From assembly GCF_002269385.1 (NCBI RefSeq), contig NZ_CP022957.1, positions 1-64,000 of the forward strand: a stretch of 64,000 nt of DNA, given 5' to 3'. A program made the translations under genes and the position numbers. Below are positions 35,787 through 43,993 of this stretch, piece by piece. Each line of letters opens with the position of its first letter. The first letter of the stretch is position 1. The notes under the pieces are model-generated. The model was not told the origin of the DNA and made no database searches. It worked only from the letters and a program-made list of their open reading frames with translations. This DNA is from Maribacter cobaltidurans (GTDB lineage: Bacteria > Bacteroidota > Bacteroidia > Flavobacteriales > Flavobacteriaceae).

Positions 35787-36383
35787 TTAATGAGTAAGTA
35801 CGATATTATGTTTTTCAATTATTTTCCTTAGGTTAATCAATGCATAGCGCATTCTTCCAAGTGCCGTATTTATGCTTACTCCCGTGTTTTCGGAAATTTC
35901 CTTGAAGCTCATATCCTTGTAGATACGCATTATCAAAACTTCTTTTTGATCATCGGGAAGTTCCTCAATCAACTCCCTCAAATCCGTATCGATTTGGTCC
36001 TTTATCAATTGCTTTTCGGCATTTAACTTGTCATCCCCAATTACAGAAAAGATATTAAAATCTTCGTTCCCCTCGAACATAGGCATTCTCTTGTTCTTTC
36101 TAAAATGATCAATAATAAGGTTATGGGCAATACGCATAACCCAAGGTAAAAACTTACCTTCTTCACTGTAGCTCCCTTTTTTGAGGGTTTTGATTACCTT
36201 AATAAAGGTATCCTGAAAGATATCCTCCGTTACGTCCCTATCCAATACTTTGGAATAAATAAAGCTCGTAATACGCTGATTATGTCTATGAATAAGAATT
36301 TCCAAGGCTTTTTCGTCGCCACTGATGTAATCTCTTACTAGTTCTGAATCTTCAATCTGTAATTCCATATTAGTTACTTTCAT
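35787..36383 (-). CDS. Sigma-70 family RNA polymerase sigma factor (ECF-like), copy 1
   Basis: A sigma-70-family factor of about 198 residues with regions 2 and 4 only. Region 2 is visible at FIYSKVLDRDVTEDIFQDTF and FLPWVMRIAHNLIIDHFRKN, and region 4 at MSFKEISENTGVSINTALGRMRY, a helix-turn-helix. An inner start MELQIEDSELV at 36368 is possible. It is a close paralogue of the factor at 36915. No anti-sigma factor with a membrane helix is adjacent; instead a 47-residue gene follows. This kind of factor is common in Flavobacteria. Confidence 0.93.
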   Translation of the reverse strand: MKVTNMELQIEDSELVRDYISGDEKALEILIHRHNQRITSFIYSKVLDRDVTEDIFQDTFIKVIKTLKKGSYSEEGKFLPWVMRIAHNLIIDHFRKNKRMPMFEGNEDFNIFSVIGDDKLNAEKQLIKDQIDTDLRELIEELPDDQKEVLIMRIYKDMSFKEISENTGVSINTALGRMRYALINLRKIIEKHNIVLTH

Positions 36384-36698
36384 TAGGTGACAGGGTGGGG
36401 ATCCTGATTTTGATTATTAATTAATTGTAATTAGTCGTTCAATTCTGATATAAAACTAGATAAATCACCCCCCTTGATAAAAAGTATGTTGTAAAAACGC
36501 CCTTTTCTGATGTGAAACCAGTAAAACCTATTTTTTATACAATAATTAGGTGTTTTATTAGTTGACTTTAGGCCTTGTGAAAAAGGTTTGACCTATCTGA
36601 AGATGTCGCAACCGCCAACTGTGGTTGCTTTATTCGATAAAAAACAAAACCCTGGGAATAGTCATCCCAGGGTTTTATATGTATATTCAAGAACTTTA
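36384..36698. other. Intergenic region between the two sigma modules
   Basis: 315 bases without a gene. It holds the upstream region of sigma copy 1, which is A/T-rich with no clean TTG/TAnnTTTG pair. There is a small hairpin GCAACC / GGTTGC at 36608-36628, and the terminator of sigma module 2 lies at 36646-36676. No conserved open frame is seen. Confidence 0.6.
36646..36676. terminator. Terminator after small gene copy 2
   Basis: A perfect 12-base-pair stem (AAAACCCTGGGA at 36646-36657 with TCCCAGGGTTTT at 36665-36676) around a 7-base loop. It has T-rich sequence on both sides and ends the minus-strand sigma / small-gene unit. Confidence 0.8.
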
Positions 36699-36842
36699 TT
36701 AGTTCAAATTACTTTCAAATTTTATGCCCTTGGCTTCTGTAACTTTAAGGGACTTTGAATAATTCAACAAAAACTGAATTGTTTCAGGTTTCGCAGATAC
36801 TGTTTTGTTGGTTTTTGTTTTGGTCTGGTAAATTTTTTCCAT
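36699..36842 (-). CDS. 47-residue conserved small protein downstream of sigma factor, copy 2
   Basis: Paralogue of the gene at 35574 with identical length. It begins MEKIYQTKTKTNKTVSAK, then PETIQFLLNYSKSL and ends FESNLN. It is 72 bases downstream of the sigma factor at 36915 and is followed by a perfect terminator, so it is the last gene of a two-gene unit. It is Lys-rich, without signal or membrane helix. Function unknown. Confidence 0.72.
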   Translation of the reverse strand: MEKIYQTKTKTNKTVSAKPETIQFLLNYSKSLKVTEAKGIKFESNLN

Positions 36843-36914
36843 ATTCTTCGTTTTTGTTTCACTTAAGAAACGTCAACGGAATAAATATAGTAGATCCACT
36901 CGACCTGTTACCAA

Positions 36915-37496
36915 TTAATTCGTTAAAACTATACTATTAGCCTCAACCAACTTCCTAAGGTTTATAAGGGCATAGCGCATTCTGCCTAGTGCGGTATTGA
37001 TGCTTACCCCCGTATTTTCGGAAATTTCCTTAAAACTCATTTCCTTATATAGACGCATTTGCAATACCTCTTGTTGGTCATCCGGTAATTCTTTAATCAT
37101 TCTTGCGAGGTCCGTATCGATCTGGTCTTTTATCAATTGACTTTCAGCATTCAATTTTTCGTCGCCCATCAAGGAAAAAACATTAAAAGTTTCCGTAGCG
37201 TCGTACATTGGCATTCTATTGCTCTTTCTAAAATGGTCTATGATGAGATTATGGGCGATGCGCATGACCCAAGGTAAAAATTTACCTTCCTCATTGTACG
37301 CACCTCTCTTGAGTGTACGGATAACCTTCATAAAGGTATCCTGAAAAATATCCTCTGTCAATTCACGGTCTCCTACTTTGGAATAAATGAAGCCGGTTAG
37401 GCGTGCATTGTGCCGGTGAATAAGAACCTCAATGGCCCTTTCATTACCGTTCATATAATCCTTAACCAGTTGGGAGTCTTCAAGTGCCTGTATCAT
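36915..37496 (-). CDS. Sigma-70 family RNA polymerase sigma factor (ECF-like), copy 2
   Basis: A 193-residue paralogue of the sigma factor at 35787. Region 2 (FIYSKVGDRELTEDIFQDTF, FLPWVMRIAHNLIIDHF) and region 4 (MSFKEISENTGVSINTALGRM) are nearly the same as in copy 1, so the promoter-recognising parts are strongly conserved. Differences are mostly in the linker (KSNRMPMYDATETFNVFSLM) and ends. The start MIQALEDSQLV fits the family N-terminus. It has a good upstream promoter at 37615. Confidence 0.93.
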   Translation of the reverse strand: MIQALEDSQLVKDYMNGNERAIEVLIHRHNARLTGFIYSKVGDRELTEDIFQDTFMKVIRTLKRGAYNEEGKFLPWVMRIAHNLIIDHFRKSNRMPMYDATETFNVFSLMGDEKLNAESQLIKDQIDTDLARMIKELPDDQQEVLQMRLYKEMSFKEISENTGVSINTALGRMRYALINLRKLVEANSIVLTN

Positions 37497-37614
37497 AAGC
37501 CTTACTTTTGTGGGTTAAAATTGGGGTCCTAATGCTTTATGGCTTAGGATTTTTTTAATTTCTTTCTAACTTCAAAAGTAATTTTTGGCTATAGGCTTCT
37601 TGTTTTGCGAGACT

Positions 37615-37642
37615 CAAAGATATAAAAAAATAAATACTCCAA
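37615..37642 (-). promoter_or_regulatory. Bacteroidetes-type promoter of sigma module 2
   Basis: On the minus strand TTG (complement of 37640-37642, in a longer T run) and TATCTTTG (complement of 37615-37622) are 17 bases apart. Both match the TTG / TAnnTTTG pattern of the primary sigma factor. Transcription would begin near 37608, leaving a leader of about 110 bases before the ATG at 37496. Confidence 0.65.
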
Positions 37643-37692
37643 AAAAAATGTGAAATAATCCCGGCCCGCTTTTAGAAAAATGACATTTAAAC

Positions 37693-37721
37693 TTTTTGCT
37701 AAATGCCATATTGTATCTTTG
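37693..37721 (+). promoter_or_regulatory. Probable uvrA promoter
   Basis: TTTTTG at 37693-37698 and TATCTTTG at 37714-37721. The -7 box is perfect, but the 15-base spacer is short for the Bacteroidetes pattern. It lies 18 bases upstream of the uvrA ATG. Confidence 0.45.
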
Positions 37722-37739
37722 CAAATTTAAAGATGCTGT

Positions 37740-40520
37740 ATGACCGTATTATCCCAGATAAATCCAAAAAAAAACATTATCATAAAAGGTGCCAAGCTGC
37801 ACAACCTTAAAAATATAGATGTTGTAATCCCCAGAAACAAGCTTGTGGTCATAACGGGATTGTCCGGATCTGGAAAATCCAGTTTGGCGTTTGACACCCT
37901 TTTCGCGGAGGGACAAAGGAGATATGTGGAAAGTCTATCCTCATATGCCAGGCAGTTCTTGGGAAAATTGGACAAACCGAAGGTCGACTATATAAAAGGA
38001 ATTGCACCGGCCATTGCCATTGAACAAAAGGTAAACTCTACCAACCCAAGATCTACGGTAGGTACCACTACTGAAATATATGATTATATAAAACTTCTGT
38101 ATGCCCGTATTGGAAAAACATTTTCACCAATTTCAGGTAATGAGGTTAAAAAAAACACCGTATCAGATGTTATTGAATACGTTAAGACCTTTGATGCAGA
38201 TACTAAACTCCTGCTCCTCGCTCCCATAACCATAAGGGAGGATAGGGATTCATTAAAATCGCTTCAATTATTTTCCAAGCAGGGGTACGCCAGAATTAAA
38301 TATCAGGGGAAGGTCCTTAGAATAGATCAGGCCCCGAAGGATATTGGAAAGAAATTCGACCTTGTCATCGACAGAATCATAACCAAAAATGATGAAGATT
38401 TTTACAATAGGTTGGCCAATGCAGTGGATACCGCCTTTTTTGAAGGTAAGGGAGAGTGCATTATTGAAGAGTTATCAAATTCCGAACAACGCCTTTTCAG
38501 CAACAAATTTGAGTTGGACGGTATGCAGTTTTTGGAACCTAACGTTCACTTATTTAGTTTTAACAATCCCTACGGGGCATGTCCTAAATGCGAAGGATAT
38601 GGAGATGTCATAGGGATTGATGAAGATTTAGTAATTCCCAATACAGCGCTTTCAATCTACGAGAATGCCGTTTTTCCATGGCGTGGTGAAAGTATGGGTT
38701 GGTATCGTGACCAATTGGTAAATGCTGCCTATAAATTTGATTTTCCCATTCACAAACCCTGGTTTGAACTCACTGAAGCACAGAAAAAATTGGTTTGGGA
38801 CGGTAACGAACATTTTATTGGGCTACACAAGTTTTTCGAGACCCTTGAGGAAAAAAGCTATAAAATACAGAATAGGGTAATGCTCAGCCGTTATAGGGGA
38901 AAAACAAAATGCAATGTCTGCCATGGTAAACGACTGCGAACGGAAACGGATTATGTAAAAATTGGTGGCAAATCCATTTCAGATTTGGTAGGTCTACCCA
39001 TTGAGCGGCTTATCCCGTTCTTTGGAACTTTGGAACTGTCCGATCACGATGCCAAAATAGCGGATAGATTATTAAAGGAAATAAATACCCGGCTAGGTTT
39101 CTTGGATAAGGTAGGGCTAAACTACCTTACCCTTAACAGAAAATCTAATACACTATCCGGTGGGGAAAGCCAGCGAATCAATTTGGCCACCTCCCTGGGA
39201 AGTAGCCTAGTGGGTTCCATGTATATTCTGGACGAGCCTAGTATTGGGCTTCATCCTAAGGACACCGAAAATTTAATCCAAGTTTTGATTTCACTTAGGG
39301 ACTTGGGCAATACCGTCATTGTAGTGGAGCATGATGAGGATATTATGAAAGCTGCAGATCAGGTTATAGATATTGGGCCTGAGGCTGGTACACATGGGGG
39401 AAATATTGTTGCCCAGGGCACTTTGGATGAAATCTTAAAATCATCTTCACTGACTGCCAGCTACTTAAACGGAACCATGACTATCGAGGTTCCCAAAGAG
39501 AGACGTACCTCGAAAAATCATATCGAAATAATAGGTTGTAGGGCAAACAACCTGAGAAATATCAATGTTACTTTTCCATTAGATATGCTAACCGTGGTAA
39601 CGGGTGTATCGGGAAGTGGGAAAAGTACCTTGGTCAAAAAGTTGTTATATCCTATTATTCTTAAGGAAACTGGAGGTTATGGGGAAAAAGCGGGTCAATA
39701 TAGTTCTGTGCATGGTAAATATAAGCATATAAAACATGTGGAATTTGTGGATCAAAATCCTATAGGTCGCTCATCCCGTTCCAACCCCGTTACCTATATA
39801 AAGGCTTATGATGAGATACGGAACCTTTTCGCAAGCCAAAAGCTGAGCAAAATAAGGAACTATCAAGCCAAACACTTTTCATTCAATGTGGACGGTGGCA
39901 GATGTGAGAAATGCAAAGGAGAAGGAGAAATTACTGTGGAAATGCAGTTTATGGCCGATGTGCATTTGGAATGTGATACTTGCGGTGGAAAGCGATTCAA
40001 AAAAGATGTTTTGGAAGTTACTTTCAACCATAAGAACATCGATGATATCTTGAACATGACCATCGACGATGCCATAGCTTTCTTTGAAGCGGGGGAGCAA
40101 AAAAAGATTGTAAGTAAATTAAAACCCCTTCAAGATGTTGGATTGGGCTATGTAACGCTGGGGCAGTCCTCCTCTACCCTATCCGGTGGTGAGGCTCAAC
40201 GCATAAAACTGGCGTCCTTCTTGGTAAAGGGAGCTACTAAGGATAAGGCCCTTTTTATATTTGACGAACCCACAACTGGACTACATTTTCATGACATCCA
40301 AAAATTATTGAAATCCTTTAACGCCTTGATTAAAAAAGGACACTCCATAGTGGTTATTGAGCACAATATTGAGCTCATCAAATGTGCGGACTATATCATC
40401 GATTTGGGGCCTGGAGGTGGAGAAAACGGCGGACAATTACTAGCCGAGGGAACACCCGAGGAGGTGGTTAAAAACACCAAATCCTTCACTGCAAAATACC
40501 TAAAGGAAAAACTGGTTTAA
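37740..40520 (+). CDS. uvrA: Excinuclease ABC subunit UvrA
   Basis: Damage-recognition ATPase of nucleotide excision repair, 926 residues, full length. First Walker A GLSGSGKS (residues 40-47), with signature motif LSGGESQRINLATSLGSS and Walker B YILDEPSIGLHP. Second Walker A is GVSGSGKS, with LSGGEAQRIKLASFLVKG and FIFDEPTTGLHF. Zinc modules are visible as CPKCEGYG with CNVCHGKR, and CEKCKGEGE with CDTCGGKR. It is monocistronic, divergent from sigma module 2. Confidence 0.98.
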   Translation: MTVLSQINPKKNIIIKGAKLHNLKNIDVVIPRNKLVVITGLSGSGKSSLAFDTLFAEGQRRYVESLSSYARQFLGKLDKPKVDYIKGIAPAIAIEQKVNSTNPRSTVGTTTEIYDYIKLLYARIGKTFSPISGNEVKKNTVSDVIEYVKTFDADTKLLLLAPITIREDRDSLKSLQLFSKQGYARIKYQGKVLRIDQAPKDIGKKFDLVIDRIITKNDEDFYNRLANAVDTAFFEGKGECIIEELSNSEQRLFSNKFELDGMQFLEPNVHLFSFNNPYGACPKCEGYGDVIGIDEDLVIPNTALSIYENAVFPWRGESMGWYRDQLVNAAYKFDFPIHKPWFELTEAQKKLVWDGNEHFIGLHKFFETLEEKSYKIQNRVMLSRYRGKTKCNVCHGKRLRTETDYVKIGGKSISDLVGLPIERLIPFFGTLELSDHDAKIADRLLKEINTRLGFLDKVGLNYLTLNRKSNTLSGGESQRINLATSLGSSLVGSMYILDEPSIGLHPKDTENLIQVLISLRDLGNTVIVVEHDEDIMKAADQVIDIGPEAGTHGGNIVAQGTLDEILKSSSLTASYLNGTMTIEVPKERRTSKNHIEIIGCRANNLRNINVTFPLDMLTVVTGVSGSGKSTLVKKLLYPIILKETGGYGEKAGQYSSVHGKYKHIKHVEFVDQNPIGRSSRSNPVTYIKAYDEIRNLFASQKLSKIRNYQAKHFSFNVDGGRCEKCKGEGEITVEMQFMADVHLECDTCGGKRFKKDVLEVTFNHKNIDDILNMTIDDAIAFFEAGEQKKIVSKLKPLQDVGLGYVTLGQSSSTLSGGEAQRIKLASFLVKGATKDKALFIFDEPTTGLHFHDIQKLLKSFNALIKKGHSIVVIEHNIELIKCADYIIDLGPGGGENGGQLLAEGTPEEVVKNTKSFTAKYLKEKLV

Positions 40521-40598
40521 GCCAAAACTCCATTTTATTTAAAACGAATTATTATTTAAATAGCTTTATTTCAAATAGTTAAATACATTGTTTCATTT

Positions 40599-40615
40599 TT
40601 GGCACGCTGTTTGTT
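40599..40615 (+). promoter_or_regulatory. Sigma-54-type promoter (-24/-12)
   Basis: TTGGCACG at 40599-40606, four bases, then TTGTT at 40611-40615. The sigma-54 consensus is YTGGCACGNNNNTTGCW; only the C of the -12 GC is replaced by T. It lies 51 bases upstream of the ATG of the Arg/Ser-rich protein, on the correct strand. Transcription would start about 40626. The activator is unknown; no enhancer-binding protein gene is adjacent. Confidence 0.65.
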
Positions 40616-40666
40616 TTATATAAGGCGAGTGTAAATAGTTGCACTTGGAATTTAAAACCTTATATC

Positions 40667-41878
40667 ATGAAAAATTTAGTACTCCTCTTTACGGCGATGA
40701 TTTTAGGCACAACTGGTGCCTTGGCCAACAGTACGGTAGAAGATAAGGTTGCAACACGCAATGCTTATAGGAACAACAACTCATTTATTTTTGTTGAAAA
40801 TGGCATTACGTTTTCAGTATATCCTGATGGAGAATTTGACTTCTATATAGAAGACTATGTTACGGGTAGAAGAAACGGGATAACTTTCAACTCAGGTTAT
40901 GATTATAGTCCATATGCGCAGTATGATGATTACGGTGCGGTTATACAAGTAGAGAACGTTCCTATATTTTATGACTATTACGGTCGTGTTACCCAAATAG
41001 GCGATGTGGATATCAGATATAGAAATAATAGGGTTCGCAGTGTAGGTGGTATGTACGTGTTCTATGATAACAGAGGTTTCTATGACTACCATACCGGTTT
41101 CATCAACATTTATAATAGACATTATGTATACCGTCCGTTTCACAGATGGTTTATTAGACCAGCTATAGGATTCTCATTAGTGTTCAATAGACCTTACAGA
41201 AGGTATTATACGCCAATCAGATATACATATTATAGACCGTATAGGTATAATACACGAAGAGCTTATGTTAAAATTGGCAGGGAGCATAGATACAATAAGG
41301 TAAGAAGGGAAAGGGCCAATATTTATAGAAACGATAATAGGGTCGCTGTAAGGGATAATTCCTATAGAGGCAATAAAAGTAAAAGCTATAGAGATAACGA
41401 TGGTCTGCGTTCCAATAATAATACGGCCAGAAGAAGCGAGAACTTCAAATCCGATAGACGGGTAGCTACTACCCAAAATGGAAGAAAAACCGACAATGAC
41501 AATGTTAGAAGGTCTAACTCGGTAAAAAGAAGTAGTTCAACATCGGTTAGAAGAAGTAACGGAAATGCCGTTAGAGGGAATGACAAAAGAACTGTTGTTA
41601 GCAAACGTGAAGTAACAAGAACGCCAAGAAGTACTACAGTTAAACGAAGTACCTCTACTACTTATAGAAAACCAATGAATAGAAGTACAGTTGGTCGTAG
41701 TTCAAATAACAACGGGGCCGTAACACAAAGATCTGTAAAAAGAACGGTTACCAAGGCTCCGTCTAAGCAGCGTAGTACGGTAAGCAGAAGTAGCAGTTCA
41801 AGATCGGTAAGTAAGGCTCCTTCAAGAAGCAGCACTAGAAGCAGCAGTTCACGTTCTGCCTCTAGAAGAAGTAATTAA
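40667..41878 (+). CDS. Exported protein with very basic Arg/Ser-rich low-complexity tail
   Basis: A 403-residue protein with signal peptide (NLVLLFTAMILGTTGALA, cleaved near ANS). Residues 30-180 are a Tyr/Asp-rich beta-like domain (GITFSVYPDGEFDFYIEDYV; VDIRYRNNRVRSVGGMYV). From about residue 180 the sequence is dominated by Arg, Ser, Asn, Lys and Thr, ending in runs such as RSSSSRSVSKAPSRSS. The tail has an exceptionally high pI. No catalytic domain is seen. A sigma-54-type promoter and a strong terminator make it a single-gene unit, suggesting regulated production, perhaps in the envelope or matrix. Function unknown. Confidence 0.8.
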   Translation: MKNLVLLFTAMILGTTGALANSTVEDKVATRNAYRNNNSFIFVENGITFSVYPDGEFDFYIEDYVTGRRNGITFNSGYDYSPYAQYDDYGAVIQVENVPIFYDYYGRVTQIGDVDIRYRNNRVRSVGGMYVFYDNRGFYDYHTGFINIYNRHYVYRPFHRWFIRPAIGFSLVFNRPYRRYYTPIRYTYYRPYRYNTRRAYVKIGREHRYNKVRRERANIYRNDNRVAVRDNSYRGNKSKSYRDNDGLRSNNNTARRSENFKSDRRVATTQNGRKTDNDNVRRSNSVKRSSSTSVRRSNGNAVRGNDKRTVVSKREVTRTPRSTTVKRSTSTTYRKPMNRSTVGRSSNNNGAVTQRSVKRTVTKAPSKQRSTVSRSSSSRSVSKAPSRSSTRSSSSRSASRRSN

Positions 41879-41914
41879 AAAATAAAAGTTAGTTTTTAGG
41901 TTGGTTAGTTGTTT

Positions 41915-41950
41915 AGCCCTGTAGTAAATACGTTTACTGCAGGGCTTTTT
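41915..41950. terminator. Terminator after the Arg/Ser-rich gene
   Basis: AGCCCTGTAGTAAA at 41915-41928 pairs with TTTACTGCAGGGCT at 41933-41946 (one mismatch) and is followed by T's. It lies between convergent genes and probably also serves the minus-strand RluA gene. Confidence 0.8.
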
Positions 41951-41962
41951 TTGCTTTTTAAA

Positions 41963-42832
41963 TCACAAGGGGTGTTTCTCAAAAATTTTTAAAAACTTCT
42001 TGGGCAGTGCATATTTAATTTGCATTCGTTCTTGAGTCCTTGGGTGGTCAAATTCCAAAACGGCGGCGTGTAGATACAGACCTTTACCTTTCAATTTTAA
42101 ATGAGCAGAAGTATAAAGGGGGTCTCCTAAAATAGGATTCCCTATGCTTTGTAAGTGTTTTCGAAGTTGATGCCTTCTGCCGGTCATTGGACTTAATTTT
42201 ACCAAATTAAGGAATATAAATCGATTGGATGCTACCGTACTTATAACCTCATAATAGGAAACTGAATCCTTGCCATCAATAGGCGAGTTTATAATACCCT
42301 TGTTCTTCATGGCCCCAATAGTAACGGCATAATAGGTTTTAGCTATTTGCTTTTTCTTGAATTGATTTCCCAAAGTAACCATACTGCTGGCCGTTTTTCC
42401 GGTCAACAACAGTCCAGTTGTAGGATAGTCCAGTCTATGAACAGGTTTGGGAATTATGGCATCAGGCTCTTTGCTCCTTTTTAAGTTTTGGGGCAAGGCA
42501 TTGGCTATGGTCCTAAAACCATTTCCACTGACCAAAATTCCCGGTGGTTTCGCTACTACGGCCAAATGATCATCTTCAAAAACGATTTCCAAAGGAAGCT
42601 GTAATTTTTTCTTGCTTTCCTTTATGGGGGCTTCCCTTAGGCTGATAGTCTCCCCACCCAGAATATAGGTTGCCGTCGTTGCTATTTTACCGTCGACCAG
42701 AATCAAATTTTTTCTAATCGCCTTTTTCAAAGAGGACTTTGTTGGAAGGTTTAAGAATATACCAACACCATATTCCTGCAATCTTGAAATGCATACTTTC
42801 TCCGGGACCGTGTGGGTTTCTATAATAGCCAA
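41963..42832 (-). CDS. RluA-family pseudouridine synthase
   Basis: Converts uridines to pseudouridine in rRNA or tRNA, 289 residues. The catalytic motif HRLDYPTTGLLL carries Asp135. The N-terminal S4-like segment (AIRKNLILVDGKIATTATYI) should bind RNA, and TGRRHQLRKHLQSIGNPILG is the conserved C-terminal motif. It is a single gene. The exact RNA site cannot be inferred. Confidence 0.9.
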   Translation of the reverse strand: MAIIETHTVPEKVCISRLQEYGVGIFLNLPTKSSLKKAIRKNLILVDGKIATTATYILGGETISLREAPIKESKKKLQLPLEIVFEDDHLAVVAKPPGILVSGNGFRTIANALPQNLKRSKEPDAIIPKPVHRLDYPTTGLLLTGKTASSMVTLGNQFKKKQIAKTYYAVTIGAMKNKGIINSPIDGKDSVSYYEVISTVASNRFIFLNLVKLSPMTGRRHQLRKHLQSIGNPILGDPLYTSAHLKLKGKGLYLHAAVLEFDHPRTQERMQIKYALPKKFLKIFEKHPL

Positions 42833-42951
42833 TCTTATTTAGATAAATTTATTTGACAAGTAAAACGATTACTTATTTATTTAAGTGAATCAACAAATTA
42901 CATGGAATTGAAGTAGCTTACAAACATTACTAACTGCTATTCTACAGATAA

Positions 42952-43983
42952 TTGAAAAAAATTAATCCTAAGTTAATAAGACAACTTGTACTGATTTCAC
43001 TAATTCTATTTTTGGGTGGGCTTATTGTAATATATATGCTTCCATATATTTCTGGAGTTCTTGGAGCTTTGACATTGTATGTCGTATTAAGAAAGTGGAT
43101 GTTTAAACTCCTTAAAAAAGGATGGCGAGAAACTTGGGCTGCCATGCTGCTTATATTTGCGGCGTTTATTGGTATTTGTATTCCCTTGTCCGGTGCTGTT
43201 TTAATGCTTGGTTCCGAAATAGGAAATTTAGCGAATAAGTCTGAACAGGTTACAAGTGCCTTTAAGGAACAGGTTTTTCTTTTGGAAAAGCATATAGGTT
43301 ATGATGTTTCCTCCGCTATTGACCCCAAACAAGCCTCCTCTTGGATAACCAATAACCTTTCAGGTTTTGCCAGTAGTACGGTTAATGTTTTTATTTCTTT
43401 GGGCGTTCTACTCTTCATTTTATATTTCATGCTCAAGAACTCCAATAACATAAAGGATTCCCTTATGGAATATATCCCTTTAAGCAAAAAGACATTGAGG
43501 ATTTTAGGTGAGGAAATAGATCATGTAGTAAGCTCAAATGCCATTGCCATACCCTTGGTGGCCATAGCTCAAGGTATTATAGCACTAATTGGCTTTTTTA
43601 TTTTTGGGATTGAAAACCCGTTATTTTGGTTTGTAATTGTTACCATAGGTTCCATGGTTCCATTCATAGGGACTTTCTTAGGCATATTTCCCGTATTCGT
43701 TCTCAGTATGGCCAATGGAAACGAATTTCAGGCATGGGGCATTCTTCTATATGGGCTAGTCGTAGTTGGTTCCACGGACAATCTCATTAGGTTGTTTCTA
43801 CTACAAAAATTGGACAGTACGCACCCTATTATTACATTAATCGGTGTACTTGTGGGGATACCTCTTTTTGGTTTTGTGGGATTGATTTTTGGACCTTTGA
43901 TCATCAATCTCTTCTTGGTCGTTATAAAAATTTATAAACGGCAATACGGGCTTCGCAAATCAAATGATGTAAAAAAGCTATAG
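42952..43983 (+). CDS. AI-2E family transporter (PerM-like permease)
   Basis: An inner-membrane protein of 343 residues with about eight helices (LIRQLVLISLILFLGGLIVI at the start; TLIGVLVGIPLFGFVGLIFG near the end). This places it in the AI-2E/PerM family, whose members export small molecules or act as Na+/H+ antiporters. The start is TTG at 42952 (MKKINPKLIRQLV). The C-terminal PLFGFVGLIFGPLII is the family signature. Substrate unknown. Confidence 0.88.
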   Translation: MKKINPKLIRQLVLISLILFLGGLIVIYMLPYISGVLGALTLYVVLRKWMFKLLKKGWRETWAAMLLIFAAFIGICIPLSGAVLMLGSEIGNLANKSEQVTSAFKEQVFLLEKHIGYDVSSAIDPKQASSWITNNLSGFASSTVNVFISLGVLLFILYFMLKNSNNIKDSLMEYIPLSKKTLRILGEEIDHVVSSNAIAIPLVAIAQGIIALIGFFIFGIENPLFWFVIVTIGSMVPFIGTFLGIFPVFVLSMANGNEFQAWGILLYGLVVVGSTDNLIRLFLLQKLDSTHPIITLIGVLVGIPLFGFVGLIFGPLIINLFLVVIKIYKRQYGLRKSNDVKKL

Positions 43984-43993
43984 TCAATAGCTA

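Noticed and set aside
41300..41878. Possible tandem repeat or CRISPR-like array
   Set aside because: The sequence is low-complexity coding (Arg/Ser codons) without regular repeat-spacer spacing.
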